Notes: generated from the letters alone by a model not told the origin. 64,000 nucleotides of DNA from Paenibacillus doosanensis (GCF_025060755.1 NZ_JANYUY010000033.1:1-64000), one strand, 5' to 3'; counted from the stretch's first letter, positions 27,728 to 37,161 are shown. Made by a program: numbers and translations.

Positions 27728-28639
27728 CACCCGCGGATCGATAAGCGAATACGAGAGATCGACCAGAAAATTGACCGCTACATACACCAGCGCCGAGAAA
27801 AAGACGACCCCCTGCACGACCGGCAAATCTTTGGCCATAATGGCGTCCGCGATGATTCTGCCGATCCCCTGTCTCGAAAATACCGTCTCTACGACAACGG
27901 TGCCCGCCATCAAATCGCCGATATGAATGCCGATGATCGTAATGGCCGGAATGAGCGCGTTGCGCAGCGCATGACGGTACATCACCGCCCGCTCCGGCAA
28001 GCCCTTGGAACGGAGCGTCACGATGAACGGCTCGCCGATCACCTCGAGCATGCTGTTGCGCACCATGCGCACGATAAAGCCCGCACCGACAATGCCCAAA
28101 GTCAGGGACGGGAGGACCAGCGTCGCCAGCCCCTCCGAGCCCATGGCAGGAAACCAGCCGAGTGAAACGGAGAAGATCAGAATCAGCAGAATGCCGGACC
28201 AGAATGTCGGCATCGAGATGCCGAACAGTCCCACCAAGCGGGCGACGATATCGATCCACTTGTTGCGGTGGATGGCCGACAACACGCCGAGCAGCACGCC
28301 GAGCACGACGGAGATGAGCGTGCTCGCCAGCGTTAGCCCGAGCGTAGCCGGGAAATGAGTCACAATTTTCGGCAGCACGGGATCGCTGTTGATCATCGAC
28401 CTGCCGAAATCGCCGTGAAGCACCCCGGCGAAATAACGGCCGAACTGCACGTAGAAGGGCTGATCCAGACCAAGCTGATGGCGCAGATTCGCGATCATTT
28501 CCGGAGTCGCCGAAGCCGGATCAAGCATCGAAAGAACCGGATCGCCCGGGAGCACGTAGATGATGCAAAATACGAGCACCATCGATCCCGCTACGACCAG
28601 CAAAGAGGTAATGAACCGTTCTATCATCGTCTTGGCCAT
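27713..28639 (-). CDS. Peptide-type ABC transporter permease (DppB-like)
   Basis: 308 residues from the ATG at 28639, 8 bases after AGGAGT; the GTG two codons earlier is too close to that site. Six membrane helices. The N-terminal helix region ITSLLVVAGSMVLVFCIIYV and LPGDPVLSMLDP are DppB hallmarks, as are QLGLDQPFYVQFGRYFAGVL and the EAA loop in LRSKGLPERAVMYRHALRNA. It forms the channel with the DppC-like subunit. Its last codons lie in the 17-bp repeat array. Confidence 0.93.
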   Translation of the reverse strand: MAKTMIERFITSLLVVAGSMVLVFCIIYVLPGDPVLSMLDPASATPEMIANLRHQLGLDQPFYVQFGRYFAGVLHGDFGRSMINSDPVLPKIVTHFPATLGLTLASTLISVVLGVLLGVLSAIHRNKWIDIVARLVGLFGISMPTFWSGILLILIFSVSLGWFPAMGSEGLATLVLPSLTLGIVGAGFIVRMVRNSMLEVIGEPFIVTLRSKGLPERAVMYRHALRNALIPAITIIGIHIGDLMAGTVVVETVFSRQGIGRIIADAIMAKDLPVVQGVVFFSALVYVAVNFLVDLSYSLIDPRVRRSH

Positions 28640-28661
28640 ATCCACGGACTCCTTCTATTCG

Positions 28662-30311
28662 TTATTTCACTACGGTAACGTCGTTAAACAGCGGATATCC
28701 GAGCGAATCGAACTTTAAGCCTTTGACGTTTTTGGACGCGGCGACCGTATACGGAAACACATAGATCGGCAGGATGACCGCGTTATCGATCAGGTAATGC
28801 TGAACCTTCTTGTAAATATCCTTCCGCTTGCTCGCATCCAGCTCTACGGTGCCCTGCTCCAGCCATTCGTCCAGCTGCGGATCGGATACGCCGGCAATCG
28901 TCAATTTGGTCGCTTTCGGGTCCTGCGTATGGTAAAAGTTGCGAAGCGCGTCGGGATCGGAGTTCACCTGACTGTTGCCGTACAGATCGTGAGCGCCGTT
29001 CTTGTAGACGACGGTCGCGGTATCCTTCGTAATCTCCACCTCAACGGCGATGCCGACCTGCTTCAATTGCTGCTGGATCATCACCGCGATATCGTTGCGC
29101 TTCTCCCGGTTCGGCGATCCGTCCACGTAATGCAGCGTCAGCTTCTTGCCGTCCTTCTCGCGGATGCCGTCCGCCCCCTTCGCCCAGCCCAGCTCGTCGA
29201 GCAGCTTATTGGCCTTGGCCAAATCCGGCTTCAGCGTATTTTCCAGCGAAGCGTCATAGCCGAATATTCCCGGCGTCAACGCGGACCAGGCGCGGGGGTA
29301 CGTGCCGAGGTACAACGTTTTGACAATCGCATCGACGTCGACGGCGTACTGAACGGCCTGCCTTGCCTTCACTTCATTCCACGGAGCCCGTCTCTGGTTA
29401 AAGAAGAGCGTGTACGGCAATCCCACCGTATTTACCTGGATGAGCTGGGTTTTCGGATCGCTCTTCAACGCAAGCACGTTTTGCGGCGGAACCGTCTCGG
29501 CGGCCAGCACCTGCCCGCTCTGCACGCTGCCGATTCTCGTCGCTTCCTCCGGCACGATCTTGAACGCAATGGCATCCAAAGACGCCTGCCCTTTATTCTC
29601 GACGATTTCTGGCGCCCAACGGTACTCGGGGTTCTTCGCCACTTGAATGTCGGCATTCTCGTTCCATTTCACGAACGTGAACGGGCCGCTTCCGACCGGA
29701 TGCTTGCCGAATTCGTCGCCGTACTTCTTCGCCGCCGTCGGCGACACGATGCCGAGCAGCGCCTGGCTCAGATTGCCGAGAAAGGCGGCGGACGGCGTCT
29801 CCAGATTCAGCTTGATCGTATATTCGTCGATAACCTCCGAGGATTGGTACGGTCTGATCAGCGCCAAGGCGTTGCTCGCCTTCGTCTGCGGATCGATAAT
29901 GCGGTCGTAATTGAACTTCACCGCCTCGGCGTTAAACGGCGTGCCGTCGTGGAATTTCACGTCTTGGCGCAGCTTGAACGTGTAGCTCTTGCCGTCCGGC
30001 GAGACCGTCCATTCGGTGGCAAGCCACGGCTTGATCGTGCCGTCCGGCAGCTGGACGACCAAGCTGTCGTAGATCGTCCGGATTACCCGCACCGCTACGG
30101 CCAGACCGCTTCGGTGAGGGTCCAGCGTATCCGGCGAAGTCGCCAGCGCGAAGCTGAGCTCGCCTCCCGGAGCAGCCGCCGCGCCGCTTCCCTGCGCAGC
30201 GCCCGCCGAGTTTGCCGACGGGTTCGGGTTCGCCCCGCCCGCGCAGCCGGATAGCACCATCATAAGGACGGACGCTAAAGCGACGTATTTCAACCAATGG
30301 ATTGTTTTCAT
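28662..30311 (-). CDS. Peptide-type ABC transporter substrate-binding lipoprotein
   Basis: 549 residues from the ATG at 30311. A signal peptide ends in the lipobox LSGCAGG. After a low-complexity Ala/Gly/Asn spacer the SBP family 5 fold starts with GGELSFALATSPDTLDPHRS and continues with LRQDVKFHDGTPFNAEAVKF NYDRI and FPYTVAASKNVKGLKFD at the end. It is anchored on the outer face of the membrane and feeds the DppB/DppC-like permeases directly downstream. It follows the LLM gene by 20 bp in the same operon, so its ligand is probably the monooxygenase substrate or its precursor. Confidence 0.92.
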   Translation of the reverse strand: MKTIHWLKYVALASVLMMVLSGCAGGANPNPSANSAGAAQGSGAAAAPGGELSFALATSPDTLDPHRSGLAVAVRVIRTIYDSLVVQLPDGTIKPWLATEWTVSPDGKSYTFKLRQDVKFHDGTPFNAEAVKFNYDRIIDPQTKASNALALIRPYQSSEVIDEYTIKLNLETPSAAFLGNLSQALLGIVSPTAAKKYGDEFGKHPVGSGPFTFVKWNENADIQVAKNPEYRWAPEIVENKGQASLDAIAFKIVPEEATRIGSVQSGQVLAAETVPPQNVLALKSDPKTQLIQVNTVGLPYTLFFNQRRAPWNEVKARQAVQYAVDVDAIVKTLYLGTYPRAWSALTPGIFGYDASLENTLKPDLAKANKLLDELGWAKGADGIREKDGKKLTLHYVDGSPNREKRNDIAVMIQQQLKQVGIAVEVEITKDTATVVYKNGAHDLYGNSQVNSDPDALRNFYHTQDPKATKLTIAGVSDPQLDEWLEQGTVELDASKRKDIYKKVQHYLIDNAVILPIYVFPYTVAASKNVKGLKFDSLGYPLFNDVTVVK

Positions 30312-30331
30312 GATAAGTCCACTCCGCTCTG

Positions 30332-31657
30332 TCATTGTAATACCCCTTTTACATATCGACTCACTGGGTATTTAAGCCCTAAATTCCCGCGCAGCGTATC
30401 CGCCTCGTACTCGGTTCGGAACAAGCCCCGCTCTTGCAAAATAGGAATGACTTGATCGACAAATTCATGCAGCGCCCCCGGATAGGCTTCTCCGAGAATA
30501 AATCCGTCGGCGGCCTCCGCTTCGAACCAGGCTTGAATCCGGTCCGCCACCTGCTCGGCCGTGCCGCTGAACTCGCTCTTCTTCGTCGTCACCCTCAGCG
30601 CCGTTTCGCGAAGCGTCAGACCGTTCTCTCTGGCCAGCCGCTTGATCTGCTCCGTCGTCGCCCGGAATTGATTGTCGCCCAGCCCGCCTAAATCCGGGAA
30701 CGGCTCGTCGAGCGGATACTGCGCAAAATCGTGATGGTCGAAGAAGCGGCCCAGGAAGTTGAGCGCATCCGGTACTGTGACGAGGCCTGCGACCTCCCGG
30801 TATTTGCGCTCGGCGTCCTCTTCCGTCTCCCCGATGATCGGGTTCAGACCGGGCAGAATGACGATGTCCTCCGGCGCTTTGCCGTAGGCGGCCGCCCTGT
30901 TTTTCACGTCGCGGTAAAAAGCTTGCGCCGCTTCCAGCGACTCGGGATTCGTGTACACGGCGTCCGCTTCCTGCGCCGCCAGATCGCGCCCGTCGTCCGA
31001 CGAACCGGCCTGGAACACGATCGGGCGTCCTTGCCTGGACCGGCCGATATTAAGCGGGCCTTGCACGGAGAAAAACTCGCCCTGATGATCAAGCCGGTGC
31101 ATTTTATCCGGATCAAAGAACACCCCCGTCTCTTTGTCCCGGACAAAAGCGTCGTCTTCCCAGGAATCCCACAGCCCTTTGGCGACTTGAATGAACTCGG
31201 AAGCGATCCGGTACCGCTTCTCATGCGCCGGATGCTCCGCTTTGCTGTAGTTCGCCGCCGAGCCTTCCAGCGGAGAAGTCACCACGTTCCAGCCGGCCCG
31301 GCCCCCGCTGATCTGATCGAGCGAGGCGAACTGCCTGGCGACGGTGAACGGCTGGCTGTACGAGGTGGACAGCGTAGCGACCAGCCCGATCCGCGACGTG
31401 ACGGCGGCCAGCGCCGATAAAATCGTCACCGGCTCAAACCGGTTCAAGAAGAACGGAATCGACTTCTCGTTAATGTACAGTCCGTCGGGGATAAAGGCGA
31501 AGTCCAGCTTGCCCTCCTCGGCTTTTTGGATCAGTTTCGTGTAGTATGCAAAATTGGTGCTTGCGTCGGCCACCGCATCGGGATGTCTCCATCCCGCCAT
31601 ATTGCCTCCGGGCCCTCTCAGCCCCGCGCCGAATTTCAGCTTTCTTCCGCCTGCCAT
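30332..31657 (-). CDS. FMN-dependent monooxygenase, NtaA/SnaA/DszA type (paralogue 1)
   Basis: 441 residues from the ATG at 31657 behind AAAGGAGGAAGCG. It is a luciferase-like monooxygenase of the NtaA/SnaA/DszA group: [43 protein letters not shown] strand ([20 protein letters not shown]), [13 protein letters not shown] and [20 protein letters not shown]. Such enzymes use FMNH2 from a partner reductase to oxidise chelators, thioethers or sulfones. The next gene upstream is a close paralogue. No flavin reductase is encoded nearby, so reduced flavin must come from elsewhere. Confidence 0.9.
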   Translation of the reverse strand: MAGGRKLKFGAGLRGPGGNMAGWRHPDAVADASTNFAYYTKLIQKAEEGKLDFAFIPDGLYINEKSIPFFLNRFEPVTILSALAAVTSRIGLVATLSTSYSQPFTVARQFASLDQISGGRAGWNVVTSPLEGSAANYSKAEHPAHEKRYRIASEFIQVAKGLWDSWEDDAFVRDKETGVFFDPDKMHRLDHQGEFFSVQGPLNIGRSRQGRPIVFQAGSSDDGRDLAAQEADAVYTNPESLEAAQAFYRDVKNRAAAYGKAPEDIVILPGLNPIIGETEEDAERKYREVAGLVTVPDALNFLGRFFDHHDFAQYPLDEPFPDLGGLGDNQFRATTEQIKRLARENGLTLRETALRVTTKKSEFSGTAEQVADRIQAWFEAEAADGFILGEAYPGALHEFVDQVIPILQERGLFRTEYEADTLRGNLGLKYPVSRYVKGVLQ

Positions 31658-31730
31658 ATACGCTTCCTCCTTTATCATCCATAACATATGCTCGTTTCAA
31701 CCCGTTTCCGGCCCAAGAAGGACCCGCTGC

Positions 31731-33065
31731 TTATTTGGCGACGGCTTCCTTCGCATAGCGGTTCACCGGGAAAGGCAGCCCCAAATTCCCGCGCAGCGTA
31801 TCCGCTTCGTATTCCGTACGGTAAATGCCGCGTTCCTGCAAAATCGGCACGACGTAATCGACGAAATCATTCAAGCCGTTCGGCACGCTCGACCCGACGA
31901 TAAACCCGTCCGCTCCCCGTCCTTCGAACCATTCCTGCACGAGATCGGCGACCTGCTCGGGAGTACCGATGAACTGCGTCTTCGGCGTCGCCTCCCGGAT
32001 CGCCACCTGACGAAGCGTCAAGCCCTGCTCCTTGGCCTGTCTTTTGATGCGGTCGGTCGTGCTGCGGAAGCTGTTTTGGCCGAGCTCGCCCAGTTCCGGG
32101 AACGGCTCGTCGAGCGGATACTGCGTAAAATCGTGATGATCGTAATAACGGCCCAAGTAATCCAGCGCCTTCTCAATCGTTACCAGGTTAGCGATTTCCT
32201 CATATTTGCGCTCGGCTTCCTCCGCGGTTTGCCCGATGATCGGACTGATGCCGGGCAAAATGACGATGTCGTCCGGGTTCCGCCCCAGCGCAGCGGCCCG
32301 GCCCTTCACATCCTGATAAAACCGCTGCGCGTCGGCAAGCGCAGGATGCCCGGTGAAGATCGCATCGGCTTCCCGCGCCGCCAAATTTTTCCCGTCCTCC
32401 GACGAGCCCGCCTGGAAGACGACCGGCTGGCCTTGCTTCGATCTGGCGATGTTCAACGGACCCTGCACGGAGAAAAACTCGCCTTGATGGTCAAGCCGGT
32501 GCAGTTTGTTCGGATCGAAAAATACGCCGGACTCTTTATCCCGGATAAATGCATCGTCCTCCCAGGAATCCCACAGCCCCTTGGTCACTTGCAAATATTC
32601 CGAGGCAATCCGGTACCGTGTCGGATGGTTCGGATGCTGCTCGATCGTCTTGCTGAAGTTCAGCGCCGAGCCTTCGAGCGGGGAAGTCACCACGTTCCAG
32701 CCCGCGCGCCCGTGACTGATATGATCCAGCGACGCGAACTGTCTGGCCACGGTGAACGGCTCGCTGTACGAAGTCGACAAGGTGCCGACCAGCCCGATCC
32801 GGGACGTCACGGCGGCGAGCGCCGACAAGATCGTGATCGGCTCGAACCGGTTCAAAAAATGCGGGAGCGATTTCTCGTTAATATATAAGCCGTCGGCGAT
32901 AAAGACGAGATCGAACTTGCCGGCTTCCGCTTTTTGCGCCTGCTGTTTATAGAAGTCAAAGTTGACGCTGGCGTCGGCAATCGCATCGGGATGTCTCCAA
33001 GCTCCCATATTGCCGCCTACCCCGTGAATAATCGCTCCGAATTTGATCTTTCTTTGTGCTGTCAT
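31731..33065 (-). CDS. FMN-dependent monooxygenase, NtaA/SnaA/DszA type (paralogue 2)
   Basis: 444 residues, the start ATG at 33065 preceded by GAGGAGGCATTACG. It is collinear with the protein of 30332-31657, sharing long blocks such as [52 protein letters not shown] and [16 protein letters not shown] at the C-terminus; by eye most positions agree. The pair arose by tandem duplication and may act on different substrates or as a mixed oligomer. Differences cluster in the segment after [13 protein letters not shown] and in the IRDATPK-like part ([11 protein letters not shown]). Confidence 0.9.
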   Translation of the reverse strand: MTAQRKIKFGAIIHGVGGNMGAWRHPDAIADASVNFDFYKQQAQKAEAGKFDLVFIADGLYINEKSLPHFLNRFEPITILSALAAVTSRIGLVGTLSTSYSEPFTVARQFASLDHISHGRAGWNVVTSPLEGSALNFSKTIEQHPNHPTRYRIASEYLQVTKGLWDSWEDDAFIRDKESGVFFDPNKLHRLDHQGEFFSVQGPLNIARSKQGQPVVFQAGSSEDGKNLAAREADAIFTGHPALADAQRFYQDVKGRAAALGRNPDDIVILPGISPIIGQTAEEAERKYEEIANLVTIEKALDYLGRYYDHHDFTQYPLDEPFPELGELGQNSFRSTTDRIKRQAKEQGLTLRQVAIREATPKTQFIGTPEQVADLVQEWFEGRGADGFIVGSSVPNGLNDFVDYVVPILQERGIYRTEYEADTLRGNLGLPFPVNRYAKEAVAK

Positions 33066-33154
33066 CGTAATGCCTCCTCGTAAAATGTGGTTTTGAACGG
33101 TTCGCCGGTTCGTCTGAACGGATCTTTCTTGGTTAGGCTCTCGGCCCTATACTT

Positions 33155-34168
33155 TTATACAGGCTGTTCGGCGAACGCCTCCTGCAGCAGCTCGTAAGCG
33201 CGAAGCCGTGCGGCAAAGCCTTTCATCGAGACAACCACGATCAGCTCATCAATGCCGTGCCGCTGCTGCAATTCCTGCAACTGGCGGCGGACGGTATGCT
33301 TGGAGCCGTAAATGATCGGGGCGTCCTTCACCTCGACCGTGAATTTCTCATCGGTTTGCCGTCCGTATTCTTCGGCGGCCTCCAGGCTTTTGACATTGAT
33401 CGTTCGGCCGCTCTCCAGGTGGATCTTGACATGCTTCGAACCGGCCGCCAGCGCCTCGGCTTCCGCATCCGACTCGGTCACGATCGCGGACACCGCCATA
33501 AGCGCCTGCGGCTGTTCGCTTCCGCGGGACGTAAACTGCGAGCGGTATTCGAGCAGCGCCTGCTCTGCGATGTGCTCGTCGCCGTTAATGAATCGGGCGA
33601 ACACATAAGGAACGCCCGATCTTGCCGCCAGCTGCGCGCTGGAGATGCTCGTGCCGAGCAAGTACAGCTCGGGCGGCTTTTGCGGCAGCGGTGCGGCCTT
33701 AACCCCGTGCAGCGGATGTTCTTCAGGCAGCCGGTGATGCAAGTACTGCTCCAGCTCCGCCAGCTTCGCCTCCAGCGGCTGGGCGTACTGCCCGCTTCCC
33801 TGCTGCAGCGCTTTGGTCGAGCGCGGAAGCCCTCCGGGCGCACGCCCGATGCCCAGATCGACGCGTCCCGGGGCCAGGGACGATAGCACGTTGAAATTTT
33901 CAGCCACTTTATAAGGGCTGTAATGCTGCAGCATCACCCCGCCGGAGCCGATGCGAATGCGCTCGGTATGGGCCAGCAGGTAGGCTATCAGCACTTCCGG
34001 AGACGAGCCTGCCAACGCTTCGGAATCGTGATGCTCCGAAACCCAAAACCGGTAATAGCCGAGCTGTTCGGCTTTCTTCGCCAGCTCCACCGTATGGCGG
34101 AACGCCTCTTCCGCCGTTTCCCGTTCGCCGATCGGGCTCTGATCCAGGATGCTTAGCTTAAGTCCCAC
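33155..34168 (-). CDS. LLM-class flavin-dependent oxidoreductase (luciferase-like)
   Basis: 337 residues from a GTG at 34168, 8 bases after AAGGAGG; the GTG three codons upstream overlaps that site. The sequence begins GLKLSILDQSPIGERETAEE and has YYRFWVSEHHDSEALAGSSP, IGSGGVMLQHYSPYKVAENF and LGIGRAPGGLPRST, the pattern of the MsnO8/alkanal monooxygenase-like subgroup, distinct from the two paralogues downstream. First of the structural genes after the LysR regulator. Substrate unknown. Confidence 0.88.
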   Translation of the reverse strand: MGLKLSILDQSPIGERETAEEAFRHTVELAKKAEQLGYYRFWVSEHHDSEALAGSSPEVLIAYLLAHTERIRIGSGGVMLQHYSPYKVAENFNVLSSLAPGRVDLGIGRAPGGLPRSTKALQQGSGQYAQPLEAKLAELEQYLHHRLPEEHPLHGVKAAPLPQKPPELYLLGTSISSAQLAARSGVPYVFARFINGDEHIAEQALLEYRSQFTSRGSEQPQALMAVSAIVTESDAEAEALAAGSKHVKIHLESGRTINVKSLEAAEEYGRQTDEKFTVEVKDAPIIYGSKHTVRRQLQELQQRHGIDELIVVVSMKGFAARLRAYELLQEAFAEQPV

Positions 34169-34310
34169 GGCTTGCACCTCCTTAAGAATAAATAACCATA
34201 TATCCTATTGGTTTTATCAGTTTTAATGTCATGCCTAAAGCTTAGCATCGTCCTTATAGAGCGTCAACGGCCCGGATAATAAGGCTTTTCTATTGTTAAA
34301 TCGAAACATT

Positions 34311-35204
34311 TTATCGAAGCGCCGACTCCGCCTGAATCGTCCTTCCGATATCTAGAACGGCTGAATAGAACTCCGTGCATTCCCCTTTTAGCGCAATCAG
34401 ATTCGTCCGCAAAGAAAGGCTGGCCAGAGACGGAGCGTCGATCGGAACCAGCCGCCCTTCCTCCCGTTCCTTGGCGACGGAGAGCGACGGCAGGAAGCTG
34501 ATGCCGACTTGTTTCAGAACCAGCTTCTTCGCGGTTTCCAGATTATCGACATGGAATTCGATATTCGGCGGCTGGTCTAGCGCGTCGAACAGGCGGTGAA
34601 TCTTCATCCAATCGAGCGAGCCGCATTCAAAAAACACTAACGGCTGGCTGCCGACATCCTCCATCGTCACCTCCTTCATGCCGATAAACGGATGCCCCTC
34701 ATGAACAAACAGCCGGATCGGATCTTCATAGAATTTGACCGAGTCCGCGTGGGGATGCGTGAGATTTCGCACAAGCCCCAGCTCGATCTCTTTATTGACC
34801 AGCTTCTCCATGATCGCCTCGCTGGAAGCGGTAATCAGCTTGATCTGAACATTCGGATACCGGAGTTTCAGCAGCGGCAATATTTCCGGTACGATATAAT
34901 TGGATACGGACACCATGCAGCCTATTCTCAGCTCATGCAGCTCCGCTCTCATCTGCTGCAGTTGCTGCTTTCCCTTCTTCATCGCCTGCAGTATTTGCTG
35001 GGCATAAGGGAGAAACTGCTTGCCTTTTTCCGTCAGCGTAAAATGTCTTCCTTCCCGTTCGAACAGCTTCGCGTCCAGTTCCCTCTCCAGCGCCTGAATT
35101 CGCGCCGATACGGAAGGCTGGGACAGGAATAACGCGTCGGCCGCCTTATTGAAGCTGTTAAAATGAATGACATACACGAAAGCCTCGATATGATCCAGAT
35201 TCAT
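34311..35204 (-). CDS. LysR-family transcriptional regulator
   Basis: 297 residues from the ATG at 35204. The N-terminal helix-turn-helix (NKAADALFLSQPSVSARIQA) and the following LERELDAKLFEREGRHFTLT are typical, and the rest is the two-lobed effector domain. It resembles the CysL/YtlI-like group used for sulfur metabolism, but that is only by general similarity. It lies upstream of and in the same direction as the LLM/ABC cluster, whose own promoter region lies at 34169-34310. The leader of this gene contains a terminator-like hairpin (35250-35299), so it may be controlled by attenuation. Confidence 0.88.
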   Translation of the reverse strand: MNLDHIEAFVYVIHFNSFNKAADALFLSQPSVSARIQALERELDAKLFEREGRHFTLTEKGKQFLPYAQQILQAMKKGKQQLQQMRAELHELRIGCMVSVSNYIVPEILPLLKLRYPNVQIKLITASSEAIMEKLVNKEIELGLVRNLTHPHADSVKFYEDPIRLFVHEGHPFIGMKEVTMEDVGSQPLVFFECGSLDWMKIHRLFDALDQPPNIEFHVDNLETAKKLVLKQVGISFLPSLSVAKEREEGRLVPIDAPSLASLSLRTNLIALKGECTEFYSAVLDIGRTIQAESALR

Positions 35205-35249
35205 TGCTGCGGGCCCCCTATCGTTTTCTATGACCTGATCTTTTTTTGG

Positions 35250-35299
35250 CAAAACAAAAAAGACACATCTACCCCTTCTCTATCGAGGCCTATGTATCT
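35250..35299 (-). terminator. Intrinsic-terminator hairpin in the lysR leader
   Basis: On the minus strand AGATACAT (35299-35292) pairs with ATGTGTCT (35268-35261, one G-T), with an inner CCTC/GGGG pairing, followed by TTTTTTGTTTTG. It ends about 46 bp before the lysR start codon. It implies either attenuation of lysR or the end of a short upstream transcript. Confidence 0.65.
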
Positions 35300-35455
35300 C
35301 CAGTCGTTCCGGTGGATACCGATAATTCCTATGTGATTAGTTGTATTTATTTTATGAGCAGTCCATCGTTTTGTCAATGATTTTTACAACTTTCTCCTCT
35401 TTTTTCGAAAGCGGCTTATTTACAAAACGGAACCGCCGGTTCGAACAAATCTCGT

Positions 35456-35484
35456 TTGACTCTTGACGGGCATTATGTTATGTT
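35456..35484 (+). promoter_or_regulatory. Probable promoter of the cse60-like gene
   Basis: TTGACT (35456-35461), 17 bp, TATGTT (35479-35484). A second combination TTGACG (35464) with TACTAA (35487) is also possible. Confidence 0.6.
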
Positions 35485-35494
35485 ACTACTAATA

Positions 35495-35525
35495 GGCATT
35501 CCCCCTTATGCAAGGGTGGAATGCC
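35495..35525 (+). other. Hairpin at the 5' end of the cse60-like mRNA
   Basis: GGCATTCC (35495-35502) and GGAATGCC (35518-35525) form a perfect 8-bp stem extended by CCCTT/AAGGG. It begins close to the expected transcription start and may protect the mRNA; no T-run follows. The AGGGTGG inside is not a T-box. Confidence 0.5.
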
Positions 35526-35603
35526 TTACTGCATACAGGGACATTTTACATTAATTGGTTAATCCTTCCTGTGCAGCAAAATATGATCGAGAAGGGTGAT
35601 AGT

Positions 35604-35801
35604 ATGATTCAAGTCAAGGAATTTATCGATTCGGACAGCAGCTATGCCGAAAGAAAAGCCAACGATTTTCTGGCTACCTTAAAGGAAGAGCAGTTCGTCA
35701 GCATCAGCTACGGCACGTTAATCAAAAGCAAGCCCGATAAAAGCGAATACCAACGCAGCACGATTCTGGTCGTGTACAGAACTTCTAATACTGGAGATTA
35801 G
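35604..35801 (+). CDS. Cse60-like sporulation protein
   Basis: 65 residues from the ATG at 35604 after GAAGGGTGATAGT. It starts MIQVKEFIDSDSSYAERKAN and carries the short alternating beta pattern EEQFVSISYGTLIK ... STILVVYR seen in Cse60-type proteins of bacilli, which are made under sporulation sigma factors. The biochemical role is unknown. A 43-residue membrane protein follows 5 bp later with its ribosome site inside the end of this gene. Confidence 0.65.
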   Translation: MIQVKEFIDSDSSYAERKANDFLATLKEEQFVSISYGTLIKSKPDKSEYQRSTILVVYRTSNTGD

Positions 35802-35806
35802 TTTGA

Positions 35807-35938
35807 ATGAATCGTGATGCCCGTCGCAATGACAGCTCCAACAACAACGAGAACTTGTTCCGAATTCTCTTCTTGGCCGTATCGGTCCTATCCTCTGTCG
35901 CCTTGGCCGTATTGGTCGTCATATGGATTGTCTGGTAG
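35807..35938 (+). CDS. 43-residue single-span membrane protein
   Basis: ATG at 35807, with GGAG about 10 bases upstream inside the preceding gene, so translation is probably coupled. The first 17 residues are polar (MNRDARRNDSSNNNEN), followed by one long hydrophobic helix (LFRILFLAVSVLSSVALAVL and VVIWIVW) that ends the protein. I do not recognise a family. The position after a Cse60-like gene suggests a sporulation-related small membrane protein. Confidence 0.65.
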   Translation: MNRDARRNDSSNNNENLFRILFLAVSVLSSVALAVLVVIWIVW

Positions 35939-36204
35939 CCCACAGAGGCGTGCACAACCCGCCGGAAGGTTCGTTCGTCTCGACCGAACAATCCGAGCTC
36001 GGGTCTCGCCGCTCAATGGAAGCGCATTCACTATAAGATGCAGAAAACGAGGAAACGTCCGTCCCCGCCGTATAAAGCGCGCAAGACGGCCGTTTCCTTC
36101 TCCAACTATTCCTCGTCCATAGCCCCAAGTAAAACCGCTTCTTGGCGGCGGTTATCGGCTGTATCTTCTCAGTTGACATGTTCTCCACTCATCCACCGCG
36201 CCTC
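35939..36204. other. Region without a confident gene
   Basis: About 265 bp open in several short frames on both strands. None combines a good ribosome site with recognisable protein sequence. It may hold a decayed small gene downstream of the radical SAM gene. Confidence 0.4.
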
Positions 36205-37080
36205 TTAACCGAATCTTCTGCGGTAACCGCATTTTCTGCACAGCTCTTCGACAACTTCTCTTCGGGAAAACCCGTCATACAGCTTGGTCGCCCGCTCGCC
36301 CGCAATAATTTCCGCGAACGGCTTGTCGTGAACGTTGCCCAAATTAATGACGCCCTCTCCGTCCAGACAGCACGGCACGACCGTACCGTTCGATAAAATC
36401 GCCGCCTGGTTGCGCAGGCCGTGGCAAAAGCCCTTGCCCTCATCTTCCTCTTCCTTCAGATCGGGCCATTGAAACTCATGATCCTGGTTAATGTAAATAC
36501 GATCGGCAATTTTGGTGCCGCTGCCCCGCACGACTTTCTCTTCGATCCGGTAATCAAGGCCGAATTCCCGTTCGATCATCGATAGCATTTCCCTGTTCCG
36601 CTGTCTTTCCGCATTCGTCGTATTATCCGGATCGAGATTCCACAGCCGCAGCGAGATGGTCACATTATTTTTTTCCGAAGCCTCTTTGGCAAAAGACAGC
36701 ACGTTGGCGACATAACCTTCCCGGTCCTTTGAACCGACATGGCCGTCGAAGCTGTGCAGCGAGATGTTGACCTGACGCAGCGCCGGCTTCATCATAATTT
36801 TGTGCCGCACCTTCGGCAGCAGCGTTCCGTTCGTCGTCAGGTTCACTTTGAACCCCCGCTCATGGCTTAAGTCGAGCAGCTCGTCGATTTTGGGATGAAG
36901 CAGCGGCTCGCCCTTCACATGGAAATAAATGTAATCGGTGAACGGCTTCACCTGATCGAGAATATGCGTAAACGCGTCGATCTTGATAAAATTCGCCTGA
37001 CGCTTGGTCGGCGGGCAGAAGGTGCAGGCCAAATTGCACACACTCGTAATTTCAACATAAAACTTTTTAAATTTTCTCAT
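36205..37080 (-). CDS. Radical SAM protein with SPASM-like C-terminus
   Basis: 291 residues from the ATG at 37080. The radical SAM cluster motif is CNLACTFC (CX3CX2C) near residue 13, with the GEP motif in YFHVKGEPLLHP and LTTNGTLL further on. The C-terminal region has additional cysteines (FCHG, PCCLDGEGVINLGNV, LCRKCGYRRRFG) as in SPASM/twitch auxiliary cluster domains. Such enzymes often modify peptides or proteins; the short ORFs next to it could be considered as partners but none is convincing. The substrate is unknown. The gene converges with the small genes at 35604-35938. Confidence 0.9.
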   Translation of the reverse strand: MRKFKKFYVEITSVCNLACTFCPPTKRQANFIKIDAFTHILDQVKPFTDYIYFHVKGEPLLHPKIDELLDLSHERGFKVNLTTNGTLLPKVRHKIMMKPALRQVNISLHSFDGHVGSKDREGYVANVLSFAKEASEKNNVTISLRLWNLDPDNTTNAERQRNREMLSMIEREFGLDYRIEEKVVRGSGTKIADRIYINQDHEFQWPDLKEEEDEGKGFCHGLRNQAAILSNGTVVPCCLDGEGVINLGNVHDKPFAEIIAGERATKLYDGFSRREVVEELCRKCGYRRRFG

Positions 37081-37161
37081 TCGGCTTCCTTCTTCTATGT
37101 GCTGTAATCGATATTTATATTCTACCATCCTACACTAGGAAGCGCACCTGCCGCCATTCTT

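Noticed and set aside
35495..35525. T-box like AGGGTGG motif
   Set aside because: The sequence continues GAATGCC instead of the ACCGCG consensus and is simply one arm of a short hairpin; there is no specifier stem or antiterminator, and the gene downstream is not an aminoacyl-tRNA or amino acid gene.
35919..36188. 89-codon minus-strand ORF after the radical SAM gene as a possible modified precursor peptide
   Set aside because: Composition is arginine/serine rich without a recognisable leader or core, the start is GTG with a poor ribosome site, and it overlaps the end of the better-supported 43-residue gene.
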